NCBI RefSeq assembly: GCF_011058155.1
Contig: NZ_JAALFC010000035.1
Span: 1 to 35,386 of the forward strand
Reading direction: 5' to 3'
Origin: Litoribacterium kuwaitense
GTDB lineage: Bacteria; Bacillota; Bacilli; Bacillales; DSM-28697
DNA length: 35,386 nt
Below, in pieces: positions 35,056 through 35,386 of the stretch. The notes under the pieces were generated by a model. That model had not been told where the DNA came from, made no database searches, and was given only the letters and a program-made list of their open reading frames with translations. Position 1 is the stretch's first letter, and every line of letters begins with the position of its first letter. A program made the translations under genes and the position numbers.

Positions 35056-35064
35056 CGTTTCGTA

Positions 35065-35386
35065 TTACTTTACATAGAATTGTAAAATACGATCAATCAA
35101 CACAGCTGTTTCTGCTCGTGTAGCTTCGTCAAGCGGCTTTAATTGGTTTTCATTGCCTTCAATTAAGCCCGTTTGCTCTAGCTGACTTATGCCACCTCTC
35201 GCATAGCTCGCAATGGAGGAGACGTCCTCATAGCCTTCTAGCGTATTCTCAGCAGATTGCTCTGGCAGCTTATCTAGTGTTGCTAAAGCGCGAGCCGTCA
35301 TTGTGAATAAGTCTTGACGAGCGATGTGCGCATTCGGGTTAAAGCGGTTGTCGCCCGTTCCTTGAACGATACCTAGATCTTTAGCA
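35065..35386 (-). CDS. C-terminal fragment of an S-layer-homology (SLH) domain protein, start outside window
   Basis: The frame is open from base 35386, so the gene continues outside; the ATG at 35301 is internal. The visible 106 residues hold the end of one SLH repeat (LGIVQGTGDNRFNPNAHIARQD) — key parts GIVQGTGDNRFNP and ARQD — and a complete last one (YEDVSSIASYARGGISQLEQ, LIEGNENQLKPL, ATRAETAVLIDRIL), ending just before the stop. SLH domains anchor proteins to pyruvylated secondary wall polymer, so this is a cell-surface protein with a C-terminal anchor. What the N-terminal part does cannot be seen. Confidence 0.88.
   Translation of the reverse strand, partial: AKDLGIVQGTGDNRFNPNAHIARQDLFTMTARALATLDKLPEQSAENTLEGYEDVSSIASYARGGISQLEQTGLIEGNENQLKPLDEATRAETAVLIDRILQFYVK

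Noticed and set aside
1-35386. CRISPR array, insertion sequence, prophage or genomic island
   Set aside because: No regularly spaced repeats, transposase, integrase, tRNA gene or phage gene was seen on either strand, and base use looks even across the window.

Overview
The window looks like chromosome of a spore-forming Bacillaceae species. The first 8.7 kb carries the yutH-yutG-yutF-yutE-yutD-yutC-lytH-yunB-yunC-yunD-yunF block in the order known from Bacillus subtilis. It includes sporulation genes (yutH, yunB, lytH, yheC/D type), lipoproteins and strong AGGAGG ribosome binding sites. A C-terminal S-layer-homology fragment sits at the right edge. No tRNA, rRNA, insertion sequence, phage gene or CRISPR array was found. 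Exact genus cannot be fixed from the window; an alkaliphilic or soil bacillus is a guess.

Layout. (1) 1-8686: the yut/yun block. It differs from B. subtilis in lacking lipA between yutC and lytH and yunE between yunD and yunF, and in having a small extra gene between yutE and yutD. (2) 8944-12186: a membrane protein, a dihydrolipoamide-dehydrogenase-like flavoprotein and a MerR regulator. The flavoprotein promoter has a 19-bp spacer containing a dyad, the signature of MerR control. (3) 12284-13312: a YheC/YheD ATP-grasp spore protein. (4) 13458-20350, minus strand: an apparent operon of two LplB/LplC-type permeases, a lipoprotein binding protein, NamZ (exo-N-acetylmuramidase), a double GNAT acetyltransferase and AmiE (MurNAc-L-Ala amidase). 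A full-consensus cre site lies upstream, and an atypical PIG-L deacetylase lies just beyond it. I read this as ABC-fed cell-wall-fragment catabolism. (5) 21622-22047: a small protein of unknown function. (6) 22322-32007, minus strand: a long sugar cluster with a binding lipoprotein, two CUT1 permeases, a DUF624 protein, a LicR-type PRD regulator, complete lactose/cellobiose-family PTS EIIA, EIIB and EIIC, an aldo-keto reductase and a TIM-barrel isomerase. (7) 32317-34960: a calcineurin-like phosphoesterase divergent from an AbgT-family transporter. (8) The SLH fragment.

Neither ABC cluster encodes an ATPase, so both probably share an MsmX-type ATPase encoded elsewhere. CcpA seems to control the wall-fragment operon and possibly the ABC/PTS cluster.

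Quality warning: four genes (yutH, lytH, yunD, and the LicR-type regulator twice) are broken by apparent one-base deletions in runs of the same base. Restoring one base at each gives full-length proteins of the expected family size. Sequencing or assembly error is at least as likely as real gene decay.
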